NCBI RefSeq assembly: GCF_026239735.1
Contig: NZ_JAPIVT010000007.1
Coordinates: 1 to 64,000 of the forward strand
Origin: Pedobacter sp. MC2016-05
Lineage (GTDB): Bacteria; Bacteroidota; Bacteroidia; Sphingobacteriales; Sphingobacteriaceae
DNA length: 64,000 bases
Direction of reading: 5' to 3'
A model generated the notes under the pieces. It was not told where the DNA came from, ran no database searches, and saw only the letters and a program-made list of their open reading frames with translations. Positions 8,853 to 18,691 of this stretch are shown one piece after another (the stretch's first letter is position 1; every line of letters starts with the position of its first letter). The position numbers were made by a program, and so were the translations under genes.

Positions 8853-9935
8853 ATGAACAGAAGTTTCATGTATTTTGGCCTGTGTGCTTTGCTCTGTGCA
8901 GCAGGTTGTAATCAGCAAAAGGAAGAAAAAGAAGAAGCAATTACTTATGCCGTAACCTCTCCGGTAACCATCGATACCTCCTTCACAAAGGAATATGTAT
9001 CGCAAATTAAATCTGTTCGCAACATTGAAGTACGTGCTCAGGAAAAGGGATATCTTCAAAATATTTATGTTGATGAAGGGCAGCAGGTACATGCCGGGCA
9101 GGTTTTATTTAAAATTATGCCGCGTATGGCACAGGCAGAAGTTTTGAAAGCTCAGGCCGAAACCAAAGCAGCAGAGTTAGAAGTAGAAAATACCAAATTG
9201 CTTTCTGACAAAAATGTGGTTTCGAAAAATGAGCTTGCCATGGCTAAAGCCAAACTGCAACAAGCCAATGCAGAAACTTCCTTAGCCAAATATCATTTAT
9301 CTAATACCGAAATCAGGGCGCCATTTAACGGCACAATTGATCGGATTCCATTGAAGTTGGGAAGCCTTGTAGATGAAGGCGCACTGTTAACCAGCTTGTC
9401 TGATAACAGTCAGGTGTTTGCTTATTTCAATGTTTCCGAACCCGAATATTTAAATTACCAGGCGGCTGCCAAAGCAAAAACGCAGCAAGAAGTGAGTTTG
9501 CTTTTAGCCAATAATGAGCTGCTAAAGTCGAAAGGGAAAGTAGAAGTTATCGAGAGTGAGTTTAATAATGAAACCGGAAACATCGCTTTTAGGGCTCGTT
9601 TTAACAACGCCGATAATCTGCTTCGGAACGGCGAAACCGGAAAAATTCAAATGGTTGTTCCCCTGAAAAAGGCATTGGTTATTCCTCAGAAAGCCACCTA
9701 CGAAATTCAGGATAAAACTTACGTTTTTGTGGTTGATAACCGCAATATGGTACACTCACGCAACATCACAATTAGCGGTGAAATGCCCGATTTATATGTG
9801 GTTGGCAGCGGATTATCAATAGGAGATAAGATTTTACTTGAAGGCGTACAAAAAGTGAAAGATGATGATAAAATCACTTTCAAATTCCAAAAGCCTCAAG
9901 AGGTAATCAAACAGTTAAGATTAAAAACCGAATAA
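8853..9935 (+). CDS. RND efflux periplasmic adaptor subunit (AcrA/MexA type)
   Basis: A 360-residue membrane fusion protein that bridges the inner-membrane pump and the outer-membrane channel. A lipoprotein signal peptide ends at Cys19 in CAAGC. Next come the biotinyl-lipoyl half motifs (GYLQNIYVDEGQQVHAGQVL, then EIRAPFNGTIDRIPLKLGS), which flank a helical hairpin rich in Ala, Lys and Glu. The beta-barrel and membrane-proximal domains complete the chain. It is the first gene of a three-gene efflux operon, with the pump gene starting 18 bp downstream. No regulator gene is adjacent. Confidence 0.93.
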   Translation: MNRSFMYFGLCALLCAAGCNQQKEEKEEAITYAVTSPVTIDTSFTKEYVSQIKSVRNIEVRAQEKGYLQNIYVDEGQQVHAGQVLFKIMPRMAQAEVLKAQAETKAAELEVENTKLLSDKNVVSKNELAMAKAKLQQANAETSLAKYHLSNTEIRAPFNGTIDRIPLKLGSLVDEGALLTSLSDNSQVFAYFNVSEPEYLNYQAAAKAKTQQEVSLLLANNELLKSKGKVEVIESEFNNETGNIAFRARFNNADNLLRNGETGKIQMVVPLKKALVIPQKATYEIQDKTYVFVVDNRNMVHSRNITISGEMPDLYVVGSGLSIGDKILLEGVQKVKDDDKITFKFQKPQEVIKQLRLKTE

Positions 9936-9953
9936 CTCCAGCAATAATTTTTT

Positions 9954-12900
9954 ATGTTTAGCAAGTTCATACAAAGGCCCGTCCTTTCTATAGTCGTATC
10001 TCTTATTATTTTATTTTTAGGCGCATTATCGGTTTCCTATCTTCCCGTTACCCAATTTCCATCTATTTCGCCACCAAAAGTTAATATCACGGCCGAATAT
10101 CCTGGAGCAAATAACGAGTTATTAATTAAATCAGTAGTTATCCCGTTGGAGCGAGCTTTAAATGGTGTTCCAGGGATGAAATATATCGCCTCAGATGCTG
10201 GTAACGATGGTGAAGCTTCCATCCAGGTGGTATTTAATTTAGGAACTGATCCCAATCAGGCTTCCTTAAATGTGCAGAACCGTGTGGCTGCGGTAACCAA
10301 TAAACTTCCGCCATTGGTGGTTCGTGAAGGTGTAAAGATCAGTCGTGAAGAATCCAATATGTTGATGTACATTAACTTGTATAGCACAGATCCAAAGTTG
10401 AATGAGAATTTTTTGTACAACTTCGCCGATATCAATTTACTTTCCGAATTAAAAAGGATTGATGGGGTAGGCTTTGCTGATATTTTGGGCGATCGCGATT
10501 ATGCCATGCGCATTTGGTTAAAGCCCGATAGAATGCAGGCGTATAAAATCTCTGTAGATGAAGTGATGAGATCGCTTGATGAGCAAAGTTTGGAAGCCTC
10601 ACCTGGTAAAACCGGAGAAAGTTCGGGCAAGCGTTCACAAGCTTTTGAATATGTGTTAAAATATTCTGGCCGTTTTAATACGAAAGAGGGTTACGAGAAC
10701 ATCATTTTAAGGGCAAATTCGAATGGGGAAATGTTGCGTTTAAAAGATGTGGCTGATGTTGATTTCAGCAGTGCAGCTTATAATTTGTATTCTAATTTAA
10801 ACGGCAGACCATCTGCAGCAATTGTTTTAAAACAATCTTATGGCAGTAACGCCAGTCAGGTAATCAAAGATGTGAAAGCCAAAATGGCTGAAATTAAGTC
10901 AACTTCTTTTCCAAAGGGATTGAATTATGAAATCAGCTATGATGTTTCCAAGTTCCTTGATGCATCTATCGAAAAGGTAATTCACACCTTAATTGAAGCC
11001 TTTATTTTAGTGGGTTTGGTAGTGTTTTTATTCTTGGGAGATTGGCGTTCTACTGTTATTCCAGCCATCGCCGTACCGGTATCTCTGATCGGAACCTTTG
11101 TTTTCATGTCTATGTTTGGCATTACACTCAATTTAATTACCCTATTTGCTTTGGTTTTGGCCATTGGTGTGGTGGTAGATGATGCCATTGTGGTGATTGA
11201 GGCTGTGCATGCGAAGATGGAAAACGATAGGCGTTTATCGGTATTGAAAGCCACGCAACAAGCCATGAAAGAAATCAGTGGGGCTATTATCGCCATCACT
11301 TTTTTAATGGCTTCGGTGTTTATCCCGGTAACTTTCATGTCGGGTCCGGTTGGTATTTTCTACCGTCAGTTTTCCATCACTATGGCAACAGCAATTATTC
11401 TTTCGGGTGTTGTTGCGCTAACGTTAACGCCAGCCTTGTGTGCCATTATGTTGAAAAACAACCATGGGAAACCGAAAAAGAAAACTGCTGTTGATCGGTT
11501 TTTAGATGGCTTTAATAATGCTTTCAATAAGTTATCCGGTAGGTATGAAATTGTATTGAGCAAAGTGGTGGGTCGCCGGTTGTTAACCTTCGGAGTTCTT
11601 GTAGCTTTTTGCTTTGGTATTTGGGGACTAAGCGGAACCGTACCTTCAGGATTTATTCCGAATGAAGATCAGGGAATGGTTTATGCGATTATTCAAACGC
11701 CTCCAGGATCAACGCTTGAACGTACCGACCAGATTGCAGAACGCTTGCAAAAACTATGTGAAGATATAGATGGTGTAAAATCAGTTTCATCGTTAGCAGG
11801 CTACGAAATTTTGACGGAAGGTACCGGCTCCAATTCAGGAACCTGTTTAATCAACCTTAAAGATTGGAACGACCGTAAACACTCTGCATCAGAAATTATA
11901 AAAGAACTTGAAGAAAAAGCAAAGTCTATTCCTGGTGCTACTATTGAATTTTTTCAGCCGCCGGCAGTTCCAGGATACGGTGCAGCGGGAGGGTTCGAAC
12001 TCCGCTTATTAGATAAAGCGGGTAGTGGCGATTACAAACGCATGGAAACCGTTGGAAATGATTTTGTAAAAGAGCTTAATAAAAGGAAAGAACTGTCATC
12101 GGTATTTACCTTCTACAGCGCAAGTTTCCCTCAGTATATGTTAAATATTGATAATGAAATAGCGCAGCAAAAGGGCGTAACGATTGATAATGCAATGAAT
12201 ACCCTTTCTACTTTCGTGGGGAGTAATTACGAAACCAGCTTCATTAAATATGATCGCCAATATAAAGTAATGGTTCAGGCTTTGCCACAATACAGAGCGT
12301 TGCCAGCAGATATATTGAAACTATCTGTTAAAAACGATCGTGATGAAATGGTTCCGTTTTCGGCTTTCATGAAGATGGAAAAAGTGTACGGACTATCTGA
12401 AATTACGCGTCACAATATGTACAATGCTTCCGAAATTAGTGGACAATCTGCACCGGGCTACAGTTCGGGTCAGGCGATTAATGCCATCACTGAAGTTGCT
12501 GCTAAAACGCTTCCAAGGGGCTTCGGTATCGATTGGGCTGGGATTTCTAAAGATCAGGTGTCCAGAGGTAATGAAGCGGTGTATATCTTTTTGATCTGTT
12601 TGGGCTTTGTTTACCTTGTCCTTGCCGCACAATACGAAAGCTTCATTTTGCCACTTTCGGTGATTTTATCTTTGCCTGCGGGTATTTTCGGAGCGTTTCT
12701 GTTTCTGCAACTATTGGGGTTAGAAAATAACATTTATGCTCAGGTAGCCATGGTGATGCTGATTGGATTGCTGGGGAAAAATGCCGTCTTGATTGTGGAG
12801 TTTGCGACACAGCGGCATAGTCAGGGGGCCACAGTTTTAAAAGCCGCTTTGGAAGGTGCAAGCGTACGTTTCAGACCTATTTTAATGACTTCTTTTGCAT

Positions 12901-13124
12901 TTATTGCAGGTTTAATTCCTTTGATGATTGCTTCCGGACCAGGTAAAATTGGAAACAGAACCATTGGCTCTGCAGCAGCAGGAGGGATGTTGTTCGGAAC
13001 CATATTCGGCGTGATTGTGATTCCAGGATTATACTACATTTTCGGTACCATCGCAGCCAAACACAAGTTAATTAAAATAGAAGAAGAACATCCGTTAACT
13101 GAAGAAATTGAAGATAATGTTTAA
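9954..13124 (+). CDS. RND efflux pump permease, HAE1 family (AcrB-like)
   Basis: A 1056-residue proton-driven inner-membrane exporter, normal for the HAE1 family. It begins with a transmembrane helix containing RPVLSIVVSLIILFLGAL and has two periplasmic porter loops and two blocks of membrane helices. The proton-relay aspartates lie in AIGVVVDDAIVVIEA near residue 405; the second half carries GLLGKNAVLIVEFA and FRPILMTSFAFIAGLIPL. Substrates are likely hydrophobic toxicants or antibiotics (family knowledge). Its end overlaps the start of the outer-membrane factor gene, which implies translational coupling. Confidence 0.96.
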   Translation: MFSKFIQRPVLSIVVSLIILFLGALSVSYLPVTQFPSISPPKVNITAEYPGANNELLIKSVVIPLERALNGVPGMKYIASDAGNDGEASIQVVFNLGTDPNQASLNVQNRVAAVTNKLPPLVVREGVKISREESNMLMYINLYSTDPKLNENFLYNFADINLLSELKRIDGVGFADILGDRDYAMRIWLKPDRMQAYKISVDEVMRSLDEQSLEASPGKTGESSGKRSQAFEYVLKYSGRFNTKEGYENIILRANSNGEMLRLKDVADVDFSSAAYNLYSNLNGRPSAAIVLKQSYGSNASQVIKDVKAKMAEIKSTSFPKGLNYEISYDVSKFLDASIEKVIHTLIEAFILVGLVVFLFLGDWRSTVIPAIAVPVSLIGTFVFMSMFGITLNLITLFALVLAIGVVVDDAIVVIEAVHAKMENDRRLSVLKATQQAMKEISGAIIAITFLMASVFIPVTFMSGPVGIFYRQFSITMATAIILSGVVALTLTPALCAIMLKNNHGKPKKKTAVDRFLDGFNNAFNKLSGRYEIVLSKVVGRRLLTFGVLVAFCFGIWGLSGTVPSGFIPNEDQGMVYAIIQTPPGSTLERTDQIAERLQKLCEDIDGVKSVSSLAGYEILTEGTGSNSGTCLINLKDWNDRKHSASEIIKELEEKAKSIPGATIEFFQPPAVPGYGAAGGFELRLLDKAGSGDYKRMETVGNDFVKELNKRKELSSVFTFYSASFPQYMLNIDNEIAQQKGVTIDNAMNTLSTFVGSNYETSFIKYDRQYKVMVQALPQYRALPADILKLSVKNDRDEMVPFSAFMKMEKVYGLSEITRHNMYNASEISGQSAPGYSSGQAINAITEVAAKTLPRGFGIDWAGISKDQVSRGNEAVYIFLICLGFVYLVLAAQYESFILPLSVILSLPAGIFGAFLFLQLLGLENNIYAQVAMVMLIGLLGKNAVLIVEFATQRHSQGATVLKAALEGASVRFRPILMTSFAFIAGLIPLMIASGPGKIGNRTIGSAAAGGMLFGTIFGVIVIPGLYYIFGTIAAKHKLIKIEEEHPLTEEIEDNV

Positions 13125-14550
13125 GCAAAAAATTTATAAAATACTTGGTTTAGCCATCATTGTTGCCACTTACAATGCCTGTAAAGTGCCAGATTTTGCC
13201 CAACGTAATGAGCATAAAAATACACCAGCTAGTTTTAATACCTCAGTAGATAGTACCAATACAGGTGCTGTACAGTGGCGTAGTTTTTTTACCGATCCAA
13301 ATTTGGTAAACCTGATTGATACGGCCCTTAAAAATAACCAGGAACTAAACATCACCTTGCAGGAGATTGAAGTGGCTAAGAACGAAATTAAGGCTAAAAA
13401 AGGTGAATTGCTTCCTACTGTGGGCTACCGGGTAGGTGCTGGCTTAGATAAAGTTGGCCGATACACCAGTTCGGGTGCCGGCGATGCCTCAACGGAGATT
13501 ACTCCGGGTAAAGGTGTACCAGAAGTGCTGCCCGATTATGCATTTGGTTTGCAGGCCAATTGGGAGGCCGACATCTGGCATAAACTTCGCAATTCCAAGA
13601 AAGCCGCAGTCGACCGCTATCTGTCTTCGGTTGAAGGAAAAAATTTCGTCATCACCAATTTGATCGCAGAAATTGCCAATACCTATTACGAATTGCTGGC
13701 ACAGGATAATCAGCTGGAAATCGTTAAGCAAAATATCGCCCTTCAAAGCAATGCGCTTGAACTGATGAAAATTCAAAAACAAGCTACAAGAGTTACTGAA
13801 CTTGCCGTACGTAAATTTGAAGCCGAAGTGTTGAGTTCAAAAAGTTTAGAATTCGACATTCAGCAAGACATTACCGAAAGTGAAAATAAAATCAATTACC
13901 TATTGGGCCGTTTTCCACAACCAATTGTTAGAGATCGAAATGCTTTTAGTTTATTGGTTCCACCTGCTATCCAGGCCGGATTGCCTGCTCAGTTACTGGC
14001 AAACCGACCTGATATTAAACAAGCCGAATACGATTTGGAAGCAGCAAAATTAGATGTTAAAGTGGCGAAGGCACAATTCTATCCTTCATTGGGGATTTCT
14101 GCCAGCATCGGTTATCAAGCATTTAATCCTTCCTATTTATTACGCACACCAGAATCGTTGATTTACTCCCTTGCCGGAGATTTGGCCGGTCCACTAATCA
14201 ATCGCAATGCGATTAAGGCAGAGTATTTAACAGCAAACGCTAAACAGTTACAAGCCGTTTTCAATTATGAAAAAACCATCTTAAATGGATATATCGAGGT
14301 TGCAAATCAAATTTCGAATATTTCGAATCTCCAAAAGAGTTACGATCTAAAATCAAAACAGGTTGTGGCGTTGACGCAATCCATAGAAATTTCAAATGAT
14401 TTGTTTAGAGCGGCGAGAGCTGATTATTTCGAGGTTTTAATGACACAAAGGGATGCGTTGCAATCTAAATTGGAATTAATAGAAACCAAAAAACAGCAGC
14501 TAAATGCGGTGGTGAATATTTATCATGCTTTAGGCGGGGGGTGGAATTAA
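13117..14550 (+). CDS. Outer-membrane efflux channel, TolC/NodT family lipoprotein
   Basis: A 477-residue outer-membrane factor that completes the tripartite pump. The N-terminus has a lipoprotein signal ending at Cys22 (ATYNAC). Two repeated coiled-coil units follow, each with a beta-strand pair. Typical NodT-family phrases are WRSFFTDPNLVNLIDTALKNN, FGLQANWEADIW, LLANRPDIKQAEYDLEAA and AQFYPSLGISASIGY. I choose the ATG at 13117, which overlaps the pump stop at 13122-13124, rather than the in-frame ATG at 13108; both are possible. No clear terminator follows. Confidence 0.93.
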   Translation: MFKQKIYKILGLAIIVATYNACKVPDFAQRNEHKNTPASFNTSVDSTNTGAVQWRSFFTDPNLVNLIDTALKNNQELNITLQEIEVAKNEIKAKKGELLPTVGYRVGAGLDKVGRYTSSGAGDASTEITPGKGVPEVLPDYAFGLQANWEADIWHKLRNSKKAAVDRYLSSVEGKNFVITNLIAEIANTYYELLAQDNQLEIVKQNIALQSNALELMKIQKQATRVTELAVRKFEAEVLSSKSLEFDIQQDITESENKINYLLGRFPQPIVRDRNAFSLLVPPAIQAGLPAQLLANRPDIKQAEYDLEAAKLDVKVAKAQFYPSLGISASIGYQAFNPSYLLRTPESLIYSLAGDLAGPLINRNAIKAEYLTANAKQLQAVFNYEKTILNGYIEVANQISNISNLQKSYDLKSKQVVALTQSIEISNDLFRAARADYFEVLMTQRDALQSKLELIETKKQQLNAVVNIYHALGGGWN

Positions 14551-14589
14551 ACCCTCCGTGCTACAGCACAGGTTTGTAATAAATTAGGT

Positions 14590-14681
14590 CGTCATTTAGA
14601 AATGAACTTTTCGCGATTGAGAAATTTGTTCATTCATCGTCATCCTCTCGTAGGCTGGGATCCTAAAGCGATGTAAAGGCT
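14590..14681. repeat. 92-bp intergenic direct repeat, copy 1
   Basis: Pairs with 14801-14892. It starts CGTCATTTAGAAATGAACTT and ends GATGTAAAGGCT. It lies in the 358-bp gap between the efflux operon and nhaA, which otherwise holds no gene. Confidence 0.85.
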
Positions 14682-14800
14682 TTGACGTTTTCTCCCCGAA
14701 GGTAAATCGGGACAGGCTCTTTCATTGTCTCCTATGCCGGATAGCAGGGTGGAAGATCAATAGCAGACATCAAAGTTCTTAGGTATTTTACTCGCTCACT

Positions 14801-14892
14801 CGTCATTTCGAAATGAGCTTTTCGCGATTGAGAAATCTGTCCACTCATCGTCATCCTCGCGTAGGCGGGGATCCTAAAGCGATGTAAAGGCT
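14801..14892. repeat. 92-bp intergenic direct repeat, copy 2
   Basis: The same length as copy 1, with scattered substitutions and compensating small gaps. A core starting TTTTCGCGATTGAGAAAT and a block reading GGGATCCTAAAGCG are shared. It contains the short palindrome CATTTCGAAATG at its left end. Confidence 0.85.
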
Positions 14893-14908
14893 GATTATTT
14901 CCTTCGGT

Positions 14909-16069
14909 TTAGTCTTCACTTTTCTTCAACGATTTCAAAAACACAAAACCCACCACACCCGATAAAACCGAAGCGGTTAATATGGCGAACTTCGCTTCGG
15001 AAACATGCAAGGCATCGCTAAAAGATAATAGTGCAATAAATATCGACATTGTAAAACCGATGCCTGCCAACATGCCTAAACCTAAAACATGTTTCCAGCC
15101 GGCACCAGTCGGTAAATCGGCAAATTTAAGTTTAACGGCCAACCAGGAAAATAACGTCACGCCGATGGTTTTTCCCGCAAATAAACCCACTATAATTCCC
15201 AGGCCTAAAGGCGAAACTAGTCCTTTAATCATTTCTTTTTCGAAAGTGATGTTGGTGTTCGCCAGGGCAAAGATTGGCATGATCAGGTAATTTACCGGAA
15301 CGCTTAAGGCGTGCTCCAACTTTTCTAAAGGAGATAAAACATCCGTTTCGTTTGTAGGGATGGTGAATGCTAAAAGTACACCTGCAATGGTGGCATGAAT
15401 GCCGGAGTGGTGAATAAAGTACCAAAGAAAGATTCCTGGGATAAGATAGAAGATCAGGCTTTTTACACCGAAATAGTTCATTAAGCTTAATAATACTAAA
15501 ATTCCGCCGGCCATTGCCAAATATTCAAAATGAATTTGGTTGGTGTAAAATATAGCGATTACTAAGATTGCGCCTAAATCATCAACAATAGCCAAAGCTG
15601 CTAAAAATATCTTCAAGCTAGCGGGTACGTTTTTGCCAAGCATGGCAATTATGGCCAGCGCAAAAGCAATGTCCGTGGCCATAGGGATGCCCCAACCGCT
15701 AGCAGTTTCGGCTCCTTTGTTAAATATTGCATAAATTGCGGCGGGAACCAGCATGCCACCTAACGCAGCAATTACCGGAAGTGCTGCGTTTTTTAATGAA
15801 GATAGTTCGCCTTCTACGAGTTCACGTTTAATTTCCAGCCCCACAAGTAAAAAGAATATGGCCATTAAAGCATCATTAATCCAGGCAAGAATGCTGTAAT
15901 TAACGTGGCCAAACCCGAGCTTGGTTTCTAAAAAAGCTTCAAAACTTTCTTTCGATGCTGTGTTGGCGATCAGTAAGGAGATGGCTACACAAATTAGCAG
16001 TAAGAAACCGCCAACTTGTCCGGAGCGGAAAAAACGTTGAAATACGGCTAGGTTGATTAGTTTCGGCAT
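14909..16069 (-). CDS. nhaA: Na+/H+ antiporter NhaA
   Basis: A 386-residue inner-membrane antiporter that exports Na+ (or Li+) in exchange for protons. The ion-binding and transport residues fall at the same positions as in E. coli NhaA: Asp133 in MATDIAFALA, and Asp163-Asp164 in IVDDLGAILVIAIFY. About twelve transmembrane helices can be traced and the length is normal. The ATG at 16069 lies only 5 nt downstream of a perfect -7 element, so the message may have a very short leader. Confidence 0.95.
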   Translation of the reverse strand: MPKLINLAVFQRFFRSGQVGGFLLLICVAISLLIANTASKESFEAFLETKLGFGHVNYSILAWINDALMAIFFLLVGLEIKRELVEGELSSLKNAALPVIAALGGMLVPAAIYAIFNKGAETASGWGIPMATDIAFALAIIAMLGKNVPASLKIFLAALAIVDDLGAILVIAIFYTNQIHFEYLAMAGGILVLLSLMNYFGVKSLIFYLIPGIFLWYFIHHSGIHATIAGVLLAFTIPTNETDVLSPLEKLEHALSVPVNYLIMPIFALANTNITFEKEMIKGLVSPLGLGIIVGLFAGKTIGVTLFSWLAVKLKFADLPTGAGWKHVLGLGMLAGIGFTMSIFIALLSFSDALHVSEAKFAILTASVLSGVVGFVFLKSLKKSED

Positions 16070-16074
16070 GATGG

Positions 16075-16082
16075 CAAAAATA
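16075..16082 (-). promoter_or_regulatory. -7 element TATTTTTG upstream of nhaA
   Basis: A perfect TAnnTTTG match on the minus strand, ending 5 nt before the nhaA ATG. If used, transcription would begin at or next to the start codon, giving a leaderless or nearly leaderless mRNA. Confidence 0.5.
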
Positions 16083-16163
16083 AGGAAAACTTAGTTTCGG
16101 CTAGGAATTAATTTTATTTAAATGGAGATATAAGTTCTTGTTTTATTGGCAAACGCTTTGAAT

Positions 16164-17999
16164 TTATTTATAACCTGAGGCCTGTAAATTAAACAGCTCA
16201 GCATACTTGCCTCCCGCTTTCAAGAGTTGTTCATGTGTTCCTGACTCGAGCAGCGTTCCCTTCTCTAACACTAAAATCCGGTCGGCTAACCTTGCTGTAG
16301 AGAAACGATGTGAAATTAAAACTGCTGATTTTCCTGTAGTGAGTTGTGCAAAACGTTGGAAGACCTCATATTCTGCCCGTGCATCCAATGAAGAGGTAGG
16401 CTCATCTAAAATTAATACTTGCGCATCTTTCATGTATGCCCGGGCAAGCGCAACCTTTTGCCATTCGCCGCCCGAAAGTTCAACTCCATCGTTAAATTTC
16501 CTGCCTAGCCATTGCTGATAAGCTCCCGGCAGCTTCTGTGCAAGCTCATCTGCCAAACTAAGTTGCGCAGCATTTTTAACCAACTGTTCATTTTCAATTT
16601 CCTTAATATTGCCGACCGCAATGTTTTGATAAAAAGTCATTTGATAGCGGATGTAATCCTGGAAAATGATGCCGAGGTTATGCCTTAGGTCGTCTAAATC
16701 ATAAGCCTTTAAATCCTTTCCGTCTAATAAAATACGACCTTCGCTTGGATCGTACAGTCTGGCCAGGAGTTTAACCAAGGTCGTTTTTCCTGCACCGTTT
16801 TCTCCAACCAGGGCCAATTTTTCGCCGGGTTTGAGCTCAAAGCTTAAATTTCTATTCGCCCACCTGTCGCTATTGTGGTATTGAAACCCCACATTTTCAA
16901 ATACAAAACCTGATTTTATGGGGTTTGGAAAAGGCAGCGCCGCTTTTGGTTTGGTGATTTTCGGCTTGATCTCAAAAAAATCAATGAAATCCTGTAAATA
17001 AATGGCGCCTTGAGAAACCATCGTAAACCTTGAAAGCATTGTTTCCATCAAGCTGCTCAGTTGACGAAATGACCCAGCAAGGAAAGTAAGGTTGCCCACC
17101 GTCGATTTTCCGGTAACTGTTTCGTAAACAATAAATCCATAGGCCGCATAATAACCAATAGTGCCTAAGATGGAAAAGAATGTACCCCAAATAGATCTGC
17201 GCACCGCTAACTTGCTGTTGTCTTGATAAAATTTATCAGACAAAGTTTTGAATTTGTCGATAATGAAATCAGCGAGGCCAAAAATCTTTACTTCCTTTGC
17301 CGTTTCATCGCTTGCACCCAGGTAACGTACATAATCGAGTTCCCTGCGCTCTGGTGTCTGACTCCGAGATAATGCATAATTCTTGCTATTAAAATAAGAT
17401 TCACCCAAAAAAGAAGGGATGATTGCAAGCACTAAAAGGAGAATTAACCACGGGTTAAAAGCAATTAAACCAGTCAAAAGAAAGGCCATAGAGATCAAAT
17501 CCTGTATCTGGCTCATCACTTGAGAAAGCATTACACTTCGCCCCACTGTTTGCTGCCTTGCCCGTTCAAGCTTATCGTAAAATACCGAATCTTCGAATTG
17601 ATCCAGATCGAGCGTAGCTGCATGCTCCATTATTTTAATAGAAGTATAATTCGAAAACTGGTCGCCGAGCAAGCTATCTGTTAGATTAATCATTCTGCCC
17701 AGTGCATCGTTCAAAATCGCCAGTAAAAATTGTAATCCTACCAGTTCCCAAAGCAGTTGCATATTACCATTCGTGGCGCCGGTACTCAAGTCAACCACCT
17801 CATCGATAATGAGTTTGCCCACATAAAGCAGGGCAACCGGCATGGCCGAACGTATTATCCGAAGGATGAAACTGATGATTGTCTTGCTCGGACTGCTTTC
17901 CCAAACCAGCTTAAACAAACTGGGCAGATTTTTTAACGATGAAAGGCGTTCTTTAAAAGTTATATTTTCAAGGGGTATTGTATTTCTATTCTTTGCCAT
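16164..17999 (-). CDS. ABC transporter, fused permease and ATPase (exporter type)
   Basis: A 611-residue half-transporter: an N-terminal six-helix ABC exporter membrane domain (about residues 40-340) followed by the nucleotide-binding domain. Visible motifs are Walker A GENGAGKTTLVKL near residue 395, signature ELSGGEWQKVALARA, Walker B VLILDEPTSSLDA and the H-loop in VLISHRFSTARLAD. It should act as a homodimer exporting a lipid, peptide or drug; the substrate is unknown. It stands alone, with nhaA as the downstream same-strand neighbour, and has its own -7 element at 18016-18023. Confidence 0.9.
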   Translation of the reverse strand: MAKNRNTIPLENITFKERLSSLKNLPSLFKLVWESSPSKTIISFILRIIRSAMPVALLYVGKLIIDEVVDLSTGATNGNMQLLWELVGLQFLLAILNDALGRMINLTDSLLGDQFSNYTSIKIMEHAATLDLDQFEDSVFYDKLERARQQTVGRSVMLSQVMSQIQDLISMAFLLTGLIAFNPWLILLLVLAIIPSFLGESYFNSKNYALSRSQTPERRELDYVRYLGASDETAKEVKIFGLADFIIDKFKTLSDKFYQDNSKLAVRRSIWGTFFSILGTIGYYAAYGFIVYETVTGKSTVGNLTFLAGSFRQLSSLMETMLSRFTMVSQGAIYLQDFIDFFEIKPKITKPKAALPFPNPIKSGFVFENVGFQYHNSDRWANRNLSFELKPGEKLALVGENGAGKTTLVKLLARLYDPSEGRILLDGKDLKAYDLDDLRHNLGIIFQDYIRYQMTFYQNIAVGNIKEIENEQLVKNAAQLSLADELAQKLPGAYQQWLGRKFNDGVELSGGEWQKVALARAYMKDAQVLILDEPTSSLDARAEYEVFQRFAQLTTGKSAVLISHRFSTARLADRILVLEKGTLLESGTHEQLLKAGGKYAELFNLQASGYK

Positions 18000-18015
18000 A
18001 GTGGTGCTGTAATAG

Positions 18016-18023
18016 CAAAGCTA
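18016..18023 (-). promoter_or_regulatory. -7 element TAGCTTTG upstream of the ABC exporter
   Basis: A perfect TAnnTTTG match on the minus strand, 16 nt before the ATG at 17999. Confidence 0.5.
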
Positions 18024-18153
18024 ATTATTGAATGAGTAGTTTTCGGTTTATTTGAAAAAAATAGCATCTATGTTAACAGAGATACTATTAAAACCCGAAC
18101 AATTTTAATTTGAAAATGTTGGTTACTTCGACAAAATCATAAAACAATATGAT

Positions 18154-18246
18154 CTAATGATTAGGAAACTTATTTTTCAAAGAGTAAAACGTATCGACAG
18201 CTGCAAATGAGAATATAACACCTATAAGAAGTACGAGTGATCTCAT
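18154..18246 (-). CDS. Possible 30-residue hydrophobic micro-protein
   Basis: A 30-codon open frame from ATG at 18246 to TAG at 18154. The peptide starts MRSLVLLIGVIFSFAAVD and ends in a basic tail with KNKF. The layout resembles a signal peptide or a single membrane helix. It lies in the 690-bp gap between the ABC exporter and the porP/sprF-like gene. There is no clear -7 element or other support, so it may be chance. Confidence 0.2.
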   Translation of the reverse strand: MRSLVLLIGVIFSFAAVDTFYSLKNKFPNH

Positions 18247-18289
18247 AGCGATAAAGGGTTGACAAGGTGATTGAAGCTTGCTCTTACTA

Positions 18290-18620
18290 ATCTTTCTTCG
18301 GTTTGAAACCGAAGGCTCTTACTTTTTTGCTTGATCAAAAAAGTAACAAAAAAATCAAGGCTTGGAACTGATGTCGGATAAGCCATGCGAAACTTTAATT
18401 GCAACAGCGGATTAGGTTCGATGAAGAATCGAACTGACCGCAGTTTTAGTCATTCGGATTTTGAAAGTTTGGGCAAAAGTTTCACCTGCTTCTCTTTCCA
18501 TCACTTCCTATGCCGGAAAGCAGGATGGCTTTAGCGAGGAGTGGAAGACTCTGCTTTGTAAGGGTTCCTTTTAGCGAAAAGTTTCTGGTGCCTTCTACCT
18601 TTCACTGGCAAAGAATAAAC
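18290..18620. repeat. Degenerate intergenic repeat region
   Basis: This gene-free stretch holds short inverted repeats (CGGTTTGAAACCG near 18299-18311; CTTTTTTGCTTGATCAAAAAAG around 18323-18344) and a segment reading CCTATGCCGGAAAGCAGG that recurs in a variant form near 14712. It looks like worn copies of dispersed intergenic elements. I see no gene in it. Confidence 0.45.
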
Positions 18621-18664
18621 TAATAAAGCCACAGAATCATAGATTTCAATCTGCGAATCTGTGG
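18621..18664 (-). terminator. Terminator after the PorP/SprF gene
   Basis: The arms AGCCACAGA and TCTGTGGCT enclose a further weak pairing. On the minus strand they are followed by a short T-rich tract. The hairpin lies just beyond the stop at 18692. Confidence 0.55.
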
Positions 18665-18691
18665 CTAAATTTTTTGTTTATGCTACTCTAG

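Noticed and set aside
10982..11338. 118-codon minus-strand frame inside the RND pump gene
   Set aside because: It is antisense to conserved membrane helices of the pump and has no promoter or family match.
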